Positions 1 through 11,652 of a stretch of 64,000 bases of DNA are shown one piece after another. The stretch comes from JAWKIW01 sp041394145 (GTDB lineage Bacteria > Actinomycetota > Acidimicrobiia > Acidimicrobiales > Acidimicrobilacustridaceae), in NCBI GenBank assembly GCA_041394145.1, contig JAWKIW010000014.1, positions 71,757-135,756 on the forward strand, read 5' to 3'. The notes beneath the pieces were generated by a model. It saw only the letters and a list, made by a program, of their open reading frames with translations. It made no database searches and was not told the DNA's origin. The stretch's first letter is position 1, and the number at the start of each line of letters is the position of its first letter. Position numbers and translations under genes: made by a program.

Positions 1-1841
1 TGCCCGACTTCGCCTTCGGGGCCATGGAGAACCTCGGCTGCATCACCTTCCGCGAGACAGCCCTGCTGGTCGACCCCGACCACGCGACCCAGGGCGAGCT
101 GCAGCGGGTCACCGACGTCATCGCCCACGAGCTGGCCCACATGTGGTTCGGCGACCTCGTGACGATGAAGTGGTGGAACGGCATCTGGCTGAACGAGGCC
201 TTCGCCACCTTCATGGAGATGCTGGCCACCGACGCCTACAAGCCCGAGTGGGATCGCTGGACCGACTTCGGCCTGTCCCGCACCGCCGCCTTCGACGTCG
301 ACGCCCTGCGCGCCACCCGACCGGTCGAGTACCCGGTGGTGTCGCCCGACGACGCCGAGGGCATGTTCGACATCCTCACCTACGAGAAGGGTGCCGCCGT
401 CGTCCGCATGCTCGAGCAGTACCTCGGCGCCGACCTGTTCCGGGCCGGCATCCGCCAGTACCTGGCCGACAACGCGTACGGCAACACCGAGACCACCGAC
501 CTGTGGGACGCCCTCGAGGCGGCGAGCAGCCAGCCGGTGCGGGCGATCATGGACTCGTGGATCTTCCAGGGCGGCTTCCCCCTGCTCGACGTGGAGCTGC
601 TCCACGACGACCTGCGCTGGCCCGAGCCGGTCCTGCGCATCGCCCAGCGGCGCTTCGGCTACGCGAGCGACCTCGGCGAGGGCGACGGCCCGACCGAGGC
701 CGAGTTCGAGGCCGCTCGATGGCAGGTGCCGGTGATCTTCAGCCTCGAGACCGCCCCGAACCCGGGCGAGGACGCGGGCGTGGTGACCTTCGAGAAGGTG
801 CTGCTGGAGGGCGACGTGGTGGACGTCGACCTGGAGGAGCCCCCGGTCTGGGTGTTCGCCAACACCGAGGGCACCGGCTTCTACCGGGTCCACTACGCGC
901 CCGAGCTGCTCGAGGCGCTGGCCGCCAACGCCCACCGCGCGCTGTCGCCCGTCGAGCGCTACACCCTCGTCGACGACGCCTGGGCGAGCGTGGTGGCCGG
1001 GGCCGCCTCCGCCGTCGAGTTCCTCGAGCTGGTCCGGCGCTTCGGCGACGAGGACGACCTCTCGGTCTGGGAGCGCATCATCGGGGCGCTCGTGTTCCTC
1101 GACCGGTTGGTCGACGGCGATGCGCGCGCGGCCCTGCAGACGGTCGTCCGCGAGCTGGCCGGACCCGCCCTCGAGCGGCTGGGGCCCGAGCCCACGGTGG
1201 GCGAGAACGACCGCACCCGCGAGCTGCGCGGCGCCCTGCTCGACGTGGTCGGCATCCTCGGCGCCGACGACGGTGCCCGGGCGCGGGCCCGCGAGCTGCT
1301 CCACCGCCACCACGCCGAGCCCGGCTCGGTCGACCCGTCCCTCGCCGCCGCCGCGGTGGCGGTGGTGGCGGCCACCGGCGGCGAGGACGACTTCGACGAC
1401 TTCGTCGCCCGGTTCCGGTCGGCGACGAACCCCCAGGAGGAGATGCGCTACCTGTACGCGCTGTGCGCCTTCGACGACGCCGCGCTCGTCGAGCGGGTGT
1501 GCGCCATGACCCTCACCGACGCCATCCGGACCCAGAACGCGCCGTACGTGCTCGGTCGGGCGATGACGAACCGCCACCACGGCGCCGTGGCCTGGGGGTT
1601 CGTGCAGCAGCACTGGGAGGAGCTCGGCGAGCGGTTCCCCTCGAACAGCATCGTGCGCATGCTCGACGGCGTCCGCTCCCTGCACCGCCCCGAGGTGGCC
1701 GAGACGGTCTTCGCGTTCTTCGAGACCCACGAGGTGCCCCAGGGCGACAAGACGCTCGCCCAGCACCTGGAGCGGCTCGAGGTCAACGTGGCCCTGCGCG
1801 CCCGCGAGGCGCGCCACCTGGCCGAGCACCTGACCGGGTGA
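1..1841 (+). CDS. pepN: M1 family aminopeptidase (PepN-like), 5'-truncated
   Basis: Zinc metallo-aminopeptidase that removes N-terminal residues from peptides. The reading frame is already open at position 3 and encodes PDFAFGAMEN, the GAMEN exopeptidase motif that binds the substrate N-terminus, so the gene starts upstream of the window. Counting from the Met at 24, the zinc site is HELAH (35-39) with the third ligand Glu58 in NEAF, giving HExxH-x18-E exactly as in M1 peptidases. The remaining ~540 residues fit the all-helical ERAP1-like C-terminal domain. About 612 residues are visible; the missing N-terminal beta-domain should be roughly 230 residues. It ends at TGA 1839-1841. No signal peptide can be judged. 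Confidence 0.95.
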   Translation, partial: PDFAFGAMENLGCITFRETALLVDPDHATQGELQRVTDVIAHELAHMWFGDLVTMKWWNGIWLNEAFATFMEMLATDAYKPEWDRWTDFGLSRTAAFDVDALRATRPVEYPVVSPDDAEGMFDILTYEKGAAVVRMLEQYLGADLFRAGIRQYLADNAYGNTETTDLWDALEAASSQPVRAIMDSWIFQGGFPLLDVELLHDDLRWPEPVLRIAQRRFGYASDLGEGDGPTEAEFEAARWQVPVIFSLETAPNPGEDAGVVTFEKVLLEGDVVDVDLEEPPVWVFANTEGTGFYRVHYAPELLEALAANAHRALSPVERYTLVDDAWASVVAGAASAVEFLELVRRFGDEDDLSVWERIIGALVFLDRLVDGDARAALQTVVRELAGPALERLGPEPTVGENDRTRELRGALLDVVGILGADDGARARARELLHRHHAEPGSVDPSLAAAAVAVVAATGGEDDFDDFVARFRSATNPQEEMRYLYALCAFDDAALVERVCAMTLTDAIRTQNAPYVLGRAMTNRHHGAVAWGFVQQHWEELGERFPSNSIVRMLDGVRSLHRPEVAETVFAFFETHEVPQGDKTLAQHLERLEVNVALRAREARHLAEHLTG

Positions 1842-1932
1842 CCAGACCGAGGTCTGCCCGGCGAGCAGACTGGAGCGGAACCGCCCCCCGACACCCGGCG
1901 TTGGACGGGTGGACGACGGCGACGATCAGACC

Positions 1933-2697
1933 ATGACCAGGTCCCTCCGCTCCCCCCGCTTCGTGCTGCTGGCCCTGGCGCTGGCCCTGGTCGCCGCGCC
2001 CCTGGCGGGCTGCGCCCTGTTCGACAAGAAGGTCGACGTCTTGCTGATCGGCGACTCGATCATGAACCAGTCGGCCCCGGCCGTGCAGGACCAGCTGCGC
2101 CTCCAACCCGGGCTGGAGGACATCAAGGTGCACACCGAGGCCGTCAACGGATCGGGGCTCATGACCCCGGGCGTGTACGACTGGCTCGGCGAGGCGCAGG
2201 GCCTCATCGACACCTACCAGCCCAAGATCGTCGTGGTGCTGTTCGTCGGCAACTACACCGACACCGACCTGTTCGTGGGGGCCGACGGCACGCCGATCCC
2301 CAACGACTACGGCCAGCGGTTCTACGCCGAGTGGGGCCGCCAGGCCGCCACGCTCACCACCACGCTGCAGTCCAAGGGAGCCCAGGTCTACTGGGTGCTG
2401 CCGCCGCCGTTCCTCAGCGACGAGGGCGCCCGTCGCAACAACCTCATGCGCCAGACCTACGTCGACCTGGCCCGCGCCAAGCCGGGCGTCGGCCTCGTCG
2501 ACGGTCGCCAGGCGCTCGGTGGGCCCCAGGGCGAGTTCGAGTGGAAGCTCCCGGGGATCGACGGCAAGGACGTCACCGTCCGCCAGGGCGACAGCCTCCA
2601 CCTCTCCGAGGAGGGCGGCGAGCTCATGGCCCGCAAGATCGCCTTCGACATCGGCCCCACGCTGGTGGAGATCCGCCGGGCCCAGGCGACCGCATGA
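1933..2697 (+). CDS. SGNH/GDSL hydrolase-family lipoprotein
   Basis: Predicted 254-residue lipoprotein. A hydrophobic segment (9-26) ends in the lipobox LAGC with Cys27 as the lipidation site, which favours ATG 1933 over the in-frame ATG at 1909. Mature protein has SGNH blocks: LLIGDSIMNQ with Ser42 as likely nucleophile, a VLFVGN block carrying the Gly/Asn oxyanion residues, and a late DSLHLS block with the Asp/His pair. The family includes esterases and peptidoglycan or polysaccharide O-acetyl-transferases or esterases; the substrate is unknown here. Its stop overlaps the next gene start by 4 nt (ATGA), so it is probably co-translated with the metallophosphoesterase. A second, shorter SGNH lipoprotein lies 1.2 kb downstream on the other strand. 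Confidence 0.85.
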   Translation: MTRSLRSPRFVLLALALALVAAPLAGCALFDKKVDVLLIGDSIMNQSAPAVQDQLRLQPGLEDIKVHTEAVNGSGLMTPGVYDWLGEAQGLIDTYQPKIVVVLFVGNYTDTDLFVGADGTPIPNDYGQRFYAEWGRQAATLTTTLQSKGAQVYWVLPPPFLSDEGARRNNLMRQTYVDLARAKPGVGLVDGRQALGGPQGEFEWKLPGIDGKDVTVRQGDSLHLSEEGGELMARKIAFDIGPTLVEIRRAQATA

Positions 2698-3884
2698 GCT
2701 CGACGGCCCGTCGCTGGCCGCCGGCGCTGCCGCCCGCCGCCCCCCGGCCGACGGGCCGCCTGCCGACCGGTCCCGAGCGGCTGTGGTGCTTCGCCGTCGA
2801 GCCGACCACGGCCCAGCTCACCTGGAGCCGCCTGGGCCCCGGGCCCACGCCCCTCGTGCTCGGCGACCGGCGCCTGGTCGTGGAGGCCGACGGCGGACCC
2901 GGGGCGCTGGTGGCCGACGGCCTGACGCCCGGGACGACCACCTGCGCCCACCTCGCCGGCCGACGGCTCCCGGTGGCGACCCCGACCCACCCGCCCGGCC
3001 GTGAGCTGTTCCGGTTCGCCACCGTGTCGGACCTGCACCTGGGTGAGCGGGCGTTCGGGTACCGCCAGACCATGACCGAGCCCGTCGCCCACCCCGATCC
3101 GTACCCGGTGCGGGCGGCCCGAGCCGCGCTCCGCGAGCTGGCGGCCTGGGGCGCCGAGCTGGTGGTGGTCAAGGGTGACGTCACGGCGAAGAGCCAGCCG
3201 GCCGAGTGGGAGGTGTTCGCCAAGCTGGTCGCCGAGGTGGGGCTGCCCCTCGAGGTGCTGGCCGGCAACCACGACACGAAGCGGAGCCACGGCCGCGTCG
3301 GGCCGGCCGAAGGGGCCCGCCGGGCGGGCCTGCCCGCCCCGGAGCCGTTCCGGGTCGTCGACGTGCCGGGCCTGCGGCTGGTGCTGGTCGACACCACCTT
3401 GGGCCCCACGCACCCGGGCACGCTGCGGCGCTCCACCGAGGTCGTGGCCGACGCCGCCGCCGACGCCCGCCGTGCCGGGCGGGCGGTGTGGGTGGGGGCC
3501 CACCACCACCCCGCCCGCCTGCCCGTGCCGACGTTCTGGCCGCCCGGCGTGCCCTCGACCGACGCCGGCCCCTTCTTCGCCGCCCTGGCCGCCGCCAACC
3601 GGGCCGCCTTCTACACCGCCGGCCACACCCACCGGAACCGGCGCTACGAGCGCCACGGCGTGACCGTGACCGAGGTGGGCTCGCCGAAGGACTGGCCCGG
3701 CACCTGGGCCGGCTACGTCGTGCACGAAGGCGGGATCCGCCAGGTGGTGCGACGGGTCGGCGCACCCGACGTGCTGACCTGGACCGACCACTCGGCCTGG
3801 GCGGCCTTCGGCAGCTGGGGGCTGTGGAGCCCCGGCCGCCTCGACGACCGCTGCTTCAGCCTGACCTGGCCCGGCCGCGGCTGA
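2694..3884 (+). CDS. calcineurin-like metallophosphoesterase
   Basis: 396-residue dinuclear-metal phosphoesterase. The metal site is complete: D113-x-H115 in SDLHLG, Asp162 in VVKGDV, Asn192-His193 in GNHD, a His-rich AHHHP block, and GHTH near the C-terminus. Residues ~25-100 precede the catalytic fold and look like a small beta-rich, FnIII-like domain. The start is ATG 2694, which overlaps the previous TGA by 4 nt; longer in-frame extensions back to 2331 would lie inside the SGNH gene. There is no obvious signal peptide. Relatives act on cyclic nucleotides, phospholipids or UDP-linked sugars; the substrate cannot be read from the sequence. Confidence 0.88.
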   Translation: MSSTARRWPPALPPAAPRPTGRLPTGPERLWCFAVEPTTAQLTWSRLGPGPTPLVLGDRRLVVEADGGPGALVADGLTPGTTTCAHLAGRRLPVATPTHPPGRELFRFATVSDLHLGERAFGYRQTMTEPVAHPDPYPVRAARAALRELAAWGAELVVVKGDVTAKSQPAEWEVFAKLVAEVGLPLEVLAGNHDTKRSHGRVGPAEGARRAGLPAPEPFRVVDVPGLRLVLVDTTLGPTHPGTLRRSTEVVADAAADARRAGRAVWVGAHHHPARLPVPTFWPPGVPSTDAGPFFAALAAANRAAFYTAGHTHRNRRYERHGVTVTEVGSPKDWPGTWAGYVVHEGGIRQVVRRVGAPDVLTWTDHSAWAAFGSWGLWSPGRLDDRCFSLTWPGRG

Positions 3885-3890
3885 TCAGCC

Positions 3891-3962
3891 GATCACGACG
3901 GCTCCGGGCCGACGGTGTCGGCGAGGCCGATCAGGACGGCTCCGGGCCGACGGTGTCGGCGA
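3891..3962. repeat. 38-bp tandem duplication over the 3' end of the SGNH gene
   Basis: Copy 1 is 3891-3924 and copy 2 is 3929-3962; 33 of 34 bases match, with a period of 38 bp. Copy 2 holds the last codons and stop of the minus-strand SGNH gene. Copy 1, just beyond the stop, repeats the same tail (ADTVGPEPS plus a second TGA). Confidence 0.9.
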
Positions 3963-4485
3963 TCAGCTGGGCGAGTGCCGCCGACCCGGCCGGGGTGAGG
4001 TGGATGCCGTCGCTCTGCAGGGCGCCGGGCACGAAGTTCACGAGGAAGGCCCAGTCGGCGATCACGAAGTTCGGCCGTCCGGCCACCAGGGCGCGGATGG
4101 TCTGGTTGGCGGTGACGTAGTACGACCGTGACTCGGTGAGGGTCACCACGACCACCTTCTTGGCCCCGGCCAGCTCGTTCACGATCGCCTGGAAGCGCGT
4201 GCGGAACAGGGCCGGGTCGCCGGCGTCGTTGTAGCCGGTCTCCACCACGAAGTACTCGGTGTCGCCCTTCTTGGCCCGGATGACCTGCAGGACCTCGTCG
4301 GTCGGCCGGCCCACCCGGCCGTCGATGGTGGCGACGAACCCGCCGTCGGACAGCTTCGGCTCGACGTAGCTCGACGTGCCCACGGTGATCGAGTCGCCGA
4401 CCATCAGCAGCGGGGTGCAGCCCGCCAGCACGAGCACGGTGGCGACGACGAGGGCGGCTCGGCGTGCGATCTTCGTCACAGACAT
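3931..4485 (-). CDS. SGNH/GDSL hydrolase-family lipoprotein (short)
   Basis: 184-residue lipoprotein. The N-terminus is basic and then hydrophobic (KIARRAALVVATVLVLAGC) with a lipobox ending at Cys23. SGNH blocks are VGDSIT (Ser32), ETGYND for the oxyanion residues, and SDGIHLT for the catalytic Asp/His pair. Start ATG 4485 was chosen because TAGCGT lies 7 nt upstream (leaderless promoter) and because the lipoprotein signal begins there; an upstream extension to 4662 has no signal. It converges with the metallophosphoesterase. Its last codons are duplicated in tandem just past the stop. The substrate is unknown. Confidence 0.85.
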   Translation of the reverse strand: MSVTKIARRAALVVATVLVLAGCTPLLMVGDSITVGTSSYVEPKLSDGGFVATIDGRVGRPTDEVLQVIRAKKGDTEYFVVETGYNDAGDPALFRTRFQAIVNELAGAKKVVVVTLTESRSYYVTANQTIRALVAGRPNFVIADWAFLVNFVPGALQSDGIHLTPAGSAALAQLIADTVGPEPS

Positions 4486-4492
4486 GACGGAA

Positions 4493-4498
4493 ACGCTA
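4493..4498 (-). promoter_or_regulatory. -10 box TAGCGT, leaderless
   Basis: TAGCGT on the minus strand ends 7 nt before the ATG at 4485, so transcription should begin at or next to the start codon. Confidence 0.6.
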
Positions 4499-4660
4499 CC
4501 AACATGACGATTCGGTGACAAGAGACGGTCGGTCCAGACCACCCGCACTCGTCCAGCCCCCACCCGCCCCCGGACGTCGCCTCGCCGACCTCGACCGCCG
4601 GCGAGGACTACGCTGCGCGGACCCGGCGCCCGCCGGGTCGCGAGCTCCGGGGAGGGCGCC

Positions 4661-5271
4661 ATGTTCGTGCCGGCCGAAGGGAACGACGTCCGGGCGGACC
4701 TGCCCGATCTCTCCCCACCCAGCTGCAGCAGCTGCAGGGCCTGCTGCAGGGCGAGGGCATCACCGCCCGCTGGGCGGGGTCGTCGGTCACCATCGACGCC
4801 GCCTACGAGGACCGGGTCACCTCCCTGATCACCCAGGTCCGCCAGGCGGCGCCACCGCCCGCCACGCCGCCGGCCGCACCGGCGACCGAGGCGGGCTACA
4901 CCCAGCCGGCGGCCTACGGGCAGCCGGCCGCCTACGGCGCACCGCAGGCCTACGGCCAGCCCGGCTACGGCCAGCCGGCCCCCTACGGCTACGCCCCGGC
5001 CGCGCCGCCCAACAACTCCAACGCCGTCATCGCCCTGGTCTGCGCCGTCCTGTCGTGGCTGTTCTGCCCGCTGATCCTCGCGGTGGTCGGCGTCGTGGTC
5101 GGGCGCAAGGCCCAGCGGGAGATCGCCGAGTCGGGCGGCACCCAGGGCGGTGAGGGCCTGGCCAAGGCGGCGGTGATCATCAGCTGGATCAACATCGGCT
5201 TCTACGTGTTCTTCGGCCTCATCTGGCTGGCGATCGTCGTCGTGGCCCTCCTGGGCTCGAGCACCTCCTGA
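4661..5271 (+). pseudogene. DUF4190-like Pro/Tyr/Gln-rich membrane protein, frameshifted near 4716
   Basis: ATG 4661 follows a strong GGGGAGG ribosome site and opens MFVPAEGNDVRADLPDLSP. After the C-run at 4713-4716 the sensible frame moves by one: TQLQQLQGLLQGEGITARW, then a linker rich in PAAYGQ/GYGQP repeats, then two membrane segments around a VVGRKAQREI loop, ending SSTS. This is the layout of DUF4190-type small membrane proteins (linker plus two TM helices, ~200 residues). One missing base in the homopolymer would restore a ~203-residue protein, so a sequencing error is the simplest explanation. Function unknown. Confidence 0.7.
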
Positions 5272-5307
5272 GCCCGGCGGTCGGCCGCCGACGTCGCACC
5301 GCGCTCC

Positions 5308-5313
5308 TACACT
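5308..5313 (+). promoter_or_regulatory. -10 box TACACT, leaderless (glgX)
   Basis: TACACT ends 8 nt before the glgX ATG at 5322. No Shine-Dalgarno sequence is present, consistent with leaderless transcription. Confidence 0.6.
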
Positions 5314-5321
5314 CGGGCGCC

Positions 5322-7456
<2,135 letters not shown>

Positions 7457-7460
<4 letters not shown>

Positions 7461-8811
7461 CCACCTCCCGGGCGGTCGCCCGCTGGTTCTGGTGGATCAT
7501 CGCGGCCCTGGTGGCGGTGCGGGTCGTGAGCCTCGTCGCGGTCCTGCTCAGCGGTCAGGAGCTGCCGCACTCGATCCTCGGCGGCGACGCCCGTCGCTAC
7601 GGCGAGATCGTCACCGCCCAGGGGACCCCCTACGCCGACTTCGAGGTCGAGTACCCGCCGGTCGCCCTGGCCCTCATCCACCTCACCTACGCACCCGACC
7701 ACCTGGCCCAGCTCATCCGCCTCGGGATCTCCCAGCTGGCGATCGACCTCGGCTGCGCTGCGCTCCTCGGGTGGGCGTTCGGCCGTCGGGCCGCGCTCGC
7801 CTACCTCGTGCTCGGCCTGCCCTTCTTGTTCTTCCCCTACATCTGGCTGCGCATCGACATGCTCTCGGTGCTGCTGGCGGTGCTCGGGGTGGCCCTGGTG
7901 CACAAGGGCCGCTGGCGCACCGGCGCCGCGGTGCTCGCCGTCGCCGTGTTCGCCAAGCTGTGGCCCGTCGCCCTCGCCCCGCTGTTCGTGGTCGAGCGAC
8001 GGTGGAAGGCGCTGTGGGCGTGGGCCTCACCGGCCTCGCCGGCGCCGTCGCCTGGGTGGCCTGGCCGGGATCGACGGGCCGATCCAGGCGTTCTGTTCCG
8101 GGGTGCCTGGGCTGGCAGGTCGAGAGCTTCACCTGGATCCTGCTGCACATCGGCGACGCCGGTCGGGCGAACGTCGAGCAGGGGGCGTGGCGCACCGGCA
8201 CCATGCCGGCGTGGAGCCGACCGGTGCTGTCGGTCATCAGCTTCGGCTTCGTCGCCCTGTCCTGGTGGTGGGCCGACCGCAGGCGGCGGGAGGGCGCCGG
8301 CGAGCTCACCGTGTACGCCCTCGCCCCCTACGCCGGCGTGCTCTCCCTGCTCATCTTCGCCCCCATCATCTCGCCGCAGTACCTGCTCTGGCTGCTGCCC
8401 TTCGCGGCGCTGCTGGCGGCGGCCGGCGATCGCCTCACCGGCGCGCTGATGGTGGTCGCCGGGTTCCTGTCGACGCTCGAGCTGGCGTTGATCCACGGCC
8501 AGATCGACGGTCGCTGGTGGGCGACGGCACCGGTGGTGGCCCGCAACGCCGTGCTCGTCGTGATGCTCGTCGTCGCCCTGCAGCAGCTGGCGGGCCTGCG
8601 CCCGTCGGCCGCCTGCGGCATCGGGGTCCGTCGCCCCGCCTCAGAGCCAGTCCTTGCGCCGGAAGTACCAGAAGAGCAGCCCGGTGAGCACGACCATCGA
8701 GGTGATGGCGAAGAAGAACCCGAGCGCCTCGTCCTTGCCGGGCAGCACGACGAAGTTCATCCCGTAGACGCCCGTGATGATGTTGGCGCCGATGAGGATG
8801 GCACCCCATGA
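7457..8811 (+). pseudogene. GT87/DUF2029-like polytopic glycosyltransferase, four frameshifts at 8010-8113
   Basis: GTG 7457 overlaps the glgX stop and opens a multi-pass membrane protein. The first luminal loop has GGDARRYGEI and DFEVEYPP, typical of polyprenol-phosphate-mannose-dependent GT-C enzymes. The frame is good to ~8010. Coding sense then passes through three changes: LTGLAGAVAWVAW in a second frame, IDGPIQAF from 8070 in a third, FRGAW from 8096, and GWQVESFTW from 8113. Each step equals one missing base. From 8113 the C-terminal helices read cleanly (ISPQYLLWLLPF and more). The clean frame runs on to 8811, over the end of corA; the true stop may lie near 8640 if one more base is missing. 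Probably a functional gene damaged by assembly errors. Substrate unknown. Confidence 0.7.
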
Positions 8812-9627
8812 CGTCATCTTCTTCATGATGTCGTTGGTGCGGTTGGCCACCGTGGCCAGGTGGGCGTCGACGGCGTTGCCGAGCAGCTCCCGCTCGTTGT
8901 CGACGTGGTCGATGATGCGCAGCAGGTGGTCGAGCACGTCCTGGAAGTAGACGAGGTTGTGCTCGTCGACCCACTCGACCTCGCGCCGCAGCAGGCCGAG
9001 GACCACGTCGCGCATCGGGACCACCCGGCGGCGCAGCTCGAGCAGTCCCTGCCGCAACCGCAGCAGCCGCTGCTGCAGCTCGATCTCCTGCGGTCCGCTG
9101 CTCGCCCCACCGTTGCCGTCCCAGATCTGCTCCTCCAGCTCCTCGAGGTCGACGTCGACCGACTCGAGCGCGTCGAAGTAGCCGTCGACGAGGTCGTCGA
9201 GCAGCGTGTAGAGGAGGTAGCCGACCGCGCAGCGGCGCTCGCGGGTGGCGTCGAAGCGCTCCCGGGTGCGGTCGATCTCGAAGACCTTCCCCGCCCGGTT
9301 GACCGACCGCACCGTGACCAGCCAGGTCGGGCCGACGAACAGCTCGACCTCGGTGAGGTCGCGCGGGTCGCCCGACCAGCCGTAGGCGACGATGAAGGCG
9401 TGCCGGGGGTACCGCTCCAGCTTGGGGCGCTGCCCGTGCTTGCGGGTGTCCTCCACGGCCAGCGGGTGCAGGTCGAACAGCGCGGCGACCTGGTGCAGCT
9501 CGTCAGGGGATGGTTCGCACAGATCGACCCACACCAGGGCGTCGCCGGGGGCGAGCAGCGCCGGCACGGCCGCGAGGTCGTCGACTGCCGACACCCCATC
9601 GGAGCCGAACGCCTGGGCCACCAGCAC
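8641..9627 (-). CDS. corA: CorA-family magnesium/cobalt transporter
   Basis: 328-residue inner-membrane divalent-cation channel. The N-terminal cytosolic alpha/beta domain and long helices cover ~1-265. Two C-terminal TM helices flank the selectivity motif Gly289-Met290-Asn291 (YGMNF). The C-terminus ends FRRKDWL, the usual basic tail. The start is GTG 9627: a TAGGAT -10 box lies 6 nt upstream, so the mRNA should be leaderless. It is separated from the mptB-like gene by a short spacer with a possible terminator. It overlaps convergently with the tail of the broken GT87-like gene. Confidence 0.96.
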   Translation of the reverse strand: MLVAQAFGSDGVSAVDDLAAVPALLAPGDALVWVDLCEPSPDELHQVAALFDLHPLAVEDTRKHGQRPKLERYPRHAFIVAYGWSGDPRDLTEVELFVGPTWLVTVRSVNRAGKVFEIDRTRERFDATRERRCAVGYLLYTLLDDLVDGYFDALESVDVDLEELEEQIWDGNGGASSGPQEIELQQRLLRLRQGLLELRRRVVPMRDVVLGLLRREVEWVDEHNLVYFQDVLDHLLRIIDHVDNERELLGNAVDAHLATVANRTNDIMKKMTSWGAILIGANIITGVYGMNFVVLPGKDEALGFFFAITSMVVLTGLLFWYFRRKDWL

Positions 9628-9633
9628 CCGGTC

Positions 9634-9639
9634 ATCCTA
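9634..9639 (-). promoter_or_regulatory. -10 box TAGGAT, leaderless (corA)
   Basis: TAGGAT on the minus strand ends 6 nt before the GTG start at 9627. This supports that GTG as the start. Confidence 0.6.
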
Positions 9640-9799
9640 GGACCAGGAAAATCCCCGCCCGGGTGGTGTCATCTCGACGATCGGTGACGATCACCACCTC
9701 GGACGTGACGGGAGCGGGCCGACCACCGCCCTCGTCGCGGCTGCGTGGTGGAGGATCGCCGCCCTCCTCCCGGCTCCGCCGGGCGCGCAGCGTCGTTCG

Positions 9800-9817
9800 G
9801 GAGGGCTTCGGCCCTCC
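9800..9817 (-). terminator. possible terminator hairpin downstream of the mptB-like gene
   Basis: Perfect 7-bp stem GGAGGGC/GCCCTCC with a 4-nt loop (TTCG on plus, CGAA on minus), 25 nt past the stop of the gene ending at 9842. It has no strong U-tract on the minus strand. The 214-nt spacer 9628-9841 holds nothing else I can name. Confidence 0.45.
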
Positions 9818-9841
9818 AGAACCAGTTTTGCCCGGGAGAGG

Positions 9842-11525
9842 TCAGCGGGCGGCGACCGGCGCCGGCTCGAGCTCGGCGCCCGCGTGCAGCAGCGCCTGGC
9901 GAGCCTCCCGGCCGGCGACGCGGCGGTGGTGGCGCCGGGCGGCCAGCCACTGGGCCCCCCACGCGGCCAGGGCGATCAGCACGATCACGCTGAAGCTGAG
10001 GATCCGCTGGTAGCGGGTGAGGAACTCGACCGGGTTGACCGAGGTGGGCCAGACCAGGGCGCTGATGGCCACCACCACGACCATGTAGGACGGGCGGAAG
10101 CGGCCGAGGCCGGCGGCGGCGATCAGGGCGAAGCCGGCGGGCAGGTACCACGGCCACATCACCGGGCCGAGCAGGACCAGGGCGCACATGCCCAGCCCGA
10201 CGGCGCGGGGGATGCCGATCCGGTCGGCCCGCGCCATCAGCCAGTACGAGATGCCGAGGCCGGCCAGCAGGCCGAGGAAGCGCACCGGGGCGACGGCGAT
10301 CTCGGGGTTGTCGCTCAGGCCGACGAGGTTCACGAAGTCGCTGCCGAAGTAGCCGAGCATCGTCATGAACGAGAAGGTGTCCATGACCTTGCCGGTGCTG
10401 CGCAGCGCGGTGATCCAGCCGATCCCGATGCCGGTGGCGACGCTGAGCACCGCGAGCACGGCGACGGCGGGCACCATGACCTTGGCCACCGAGGCGACCC
10501 GCTTGGTGAAGGGCGCGCCCTTGCCGGCCCAGACCCAGCCGACGACCAGCAAGGCGGCGATCGCCGGGAGCTTGACCGCGGTGGCGAGGGTGAGCAGCAC
10601 CACGGCGAGGATCCGCTTGTCCTTCATCGCCGCAGCCACGCCGAGGCACAACAAGCCCATCATGAGGGCGTCGTTGTGGTAGCCGCCGATGAGGTAGAGG
10701 ATCACCAACGGGTTGGCGATCCCCACGGCGAGCGCGTACGGGCGGTCGACACCGCAGGAGCGGGCGATCGACGCCACCCCGACGGCGGCCATCACGACGC
10801 CGGCGACGATGACGATGCGGAACAGCCACACCGATGCCGCCGGATCGTGGCCGGCAGCCTGGACGACGGCGTTGGAGGTGGCGATCCACACCGGGCCGTA
10901 GGGCGCCGGTGCGGTCTTCCAGACCGGGTCGACCGCCCGCAGGAAGTCGCCGCGGCCGAGCGCGACCGGGCCGACCGAGGTGGGATCGATGCCCCGGGAG
11001 GCCATCTCGCCCTGGGCGGCGTAGCTGTAGACGTCGTTGGAGAGCAGTGGTGGCCCCAGCAGGACCGGTGCGTCCAGGCGACGGCGATGGCCGCCACGAT
11101 GGCGATGCGACGGCCGGTGCTGCCTCGCAGCTGCCTTGAGGCGCCGACGAGAGCCGGATCCAGGAGGCACCGAGCAGCGTGAGGCCGACCACGAAGAGGC
11201 AGGCCGACACGAACGACGACCCCGGGTGCGGGATGCCGGGCACCACCAGGCGCCAGGTCGGCGCCGCGTAGCGCCACACCGGCGCCGACGCCGAGATCAC
11301 GAGGGTGCCGGCGACGCCGCCGACCGCCGCCAGCCCGAGGCGGACGTCGACCCGACGCCACACCGAGGCATCGGCGGGCAGCGGGCGCTCCGGTGGCTCG
11401 TACGGCGAGATCTCCTCGCCGACCCCCAGGCCGTGGGGTGCCAGCGCCGTCACCTTGGCTCGGGCCCCGTCGACCAACCACGTCGCACCGGCGCGCAGGC
11501 GGGGCGCGCGCGGGGACGCGTCCAC
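9842..11525 (-). pseudogene. mptB: MptB-like polyprenol-phosphomannose-dependent alpha-1,6-mannosyltransferase, frameshifted
   Basis: Polytopic GT-C enzyme. MptB/MptA relatives add alpha-1,6-mannose to lipomannan-type glycolipids from a polyprenyl-P-mannose donor outside the membrane. From about 11078 to 9842 the frame is clean and diagnostic: SNDVYSYAAQGEMASRG, YGPVW, GYHNDALMMG and MWPWYLP, with about ten TM helices and a basic tail. Upstream, VRLGLAAVGGVAGTLVISA and VSACLFVVGLTLLGASW are in another frame, and a short bridge (IAIVAAIAVAW) is in a third, so at least two indels lie between ~11160 and ~11080. The start is unclear: GTG 11525 is in frame, while ATG 11557 sits behind GGAGG but in a different frame. 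Total ~560 residues, normal for the family. Confidence 0.72.
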
Positions 11526-11652
11526 CGCGGCCGAGGTGCCGTCGCCAGGGTCGTCATCAAGTCATGCCTCCGCCCGGGCACGCGCTTCCGGATCGGGCAA
11601 CTGTAGTCCCACATCGTCATGAACCCAGCAGCTCGCGCTCGTGCGACCAGCG

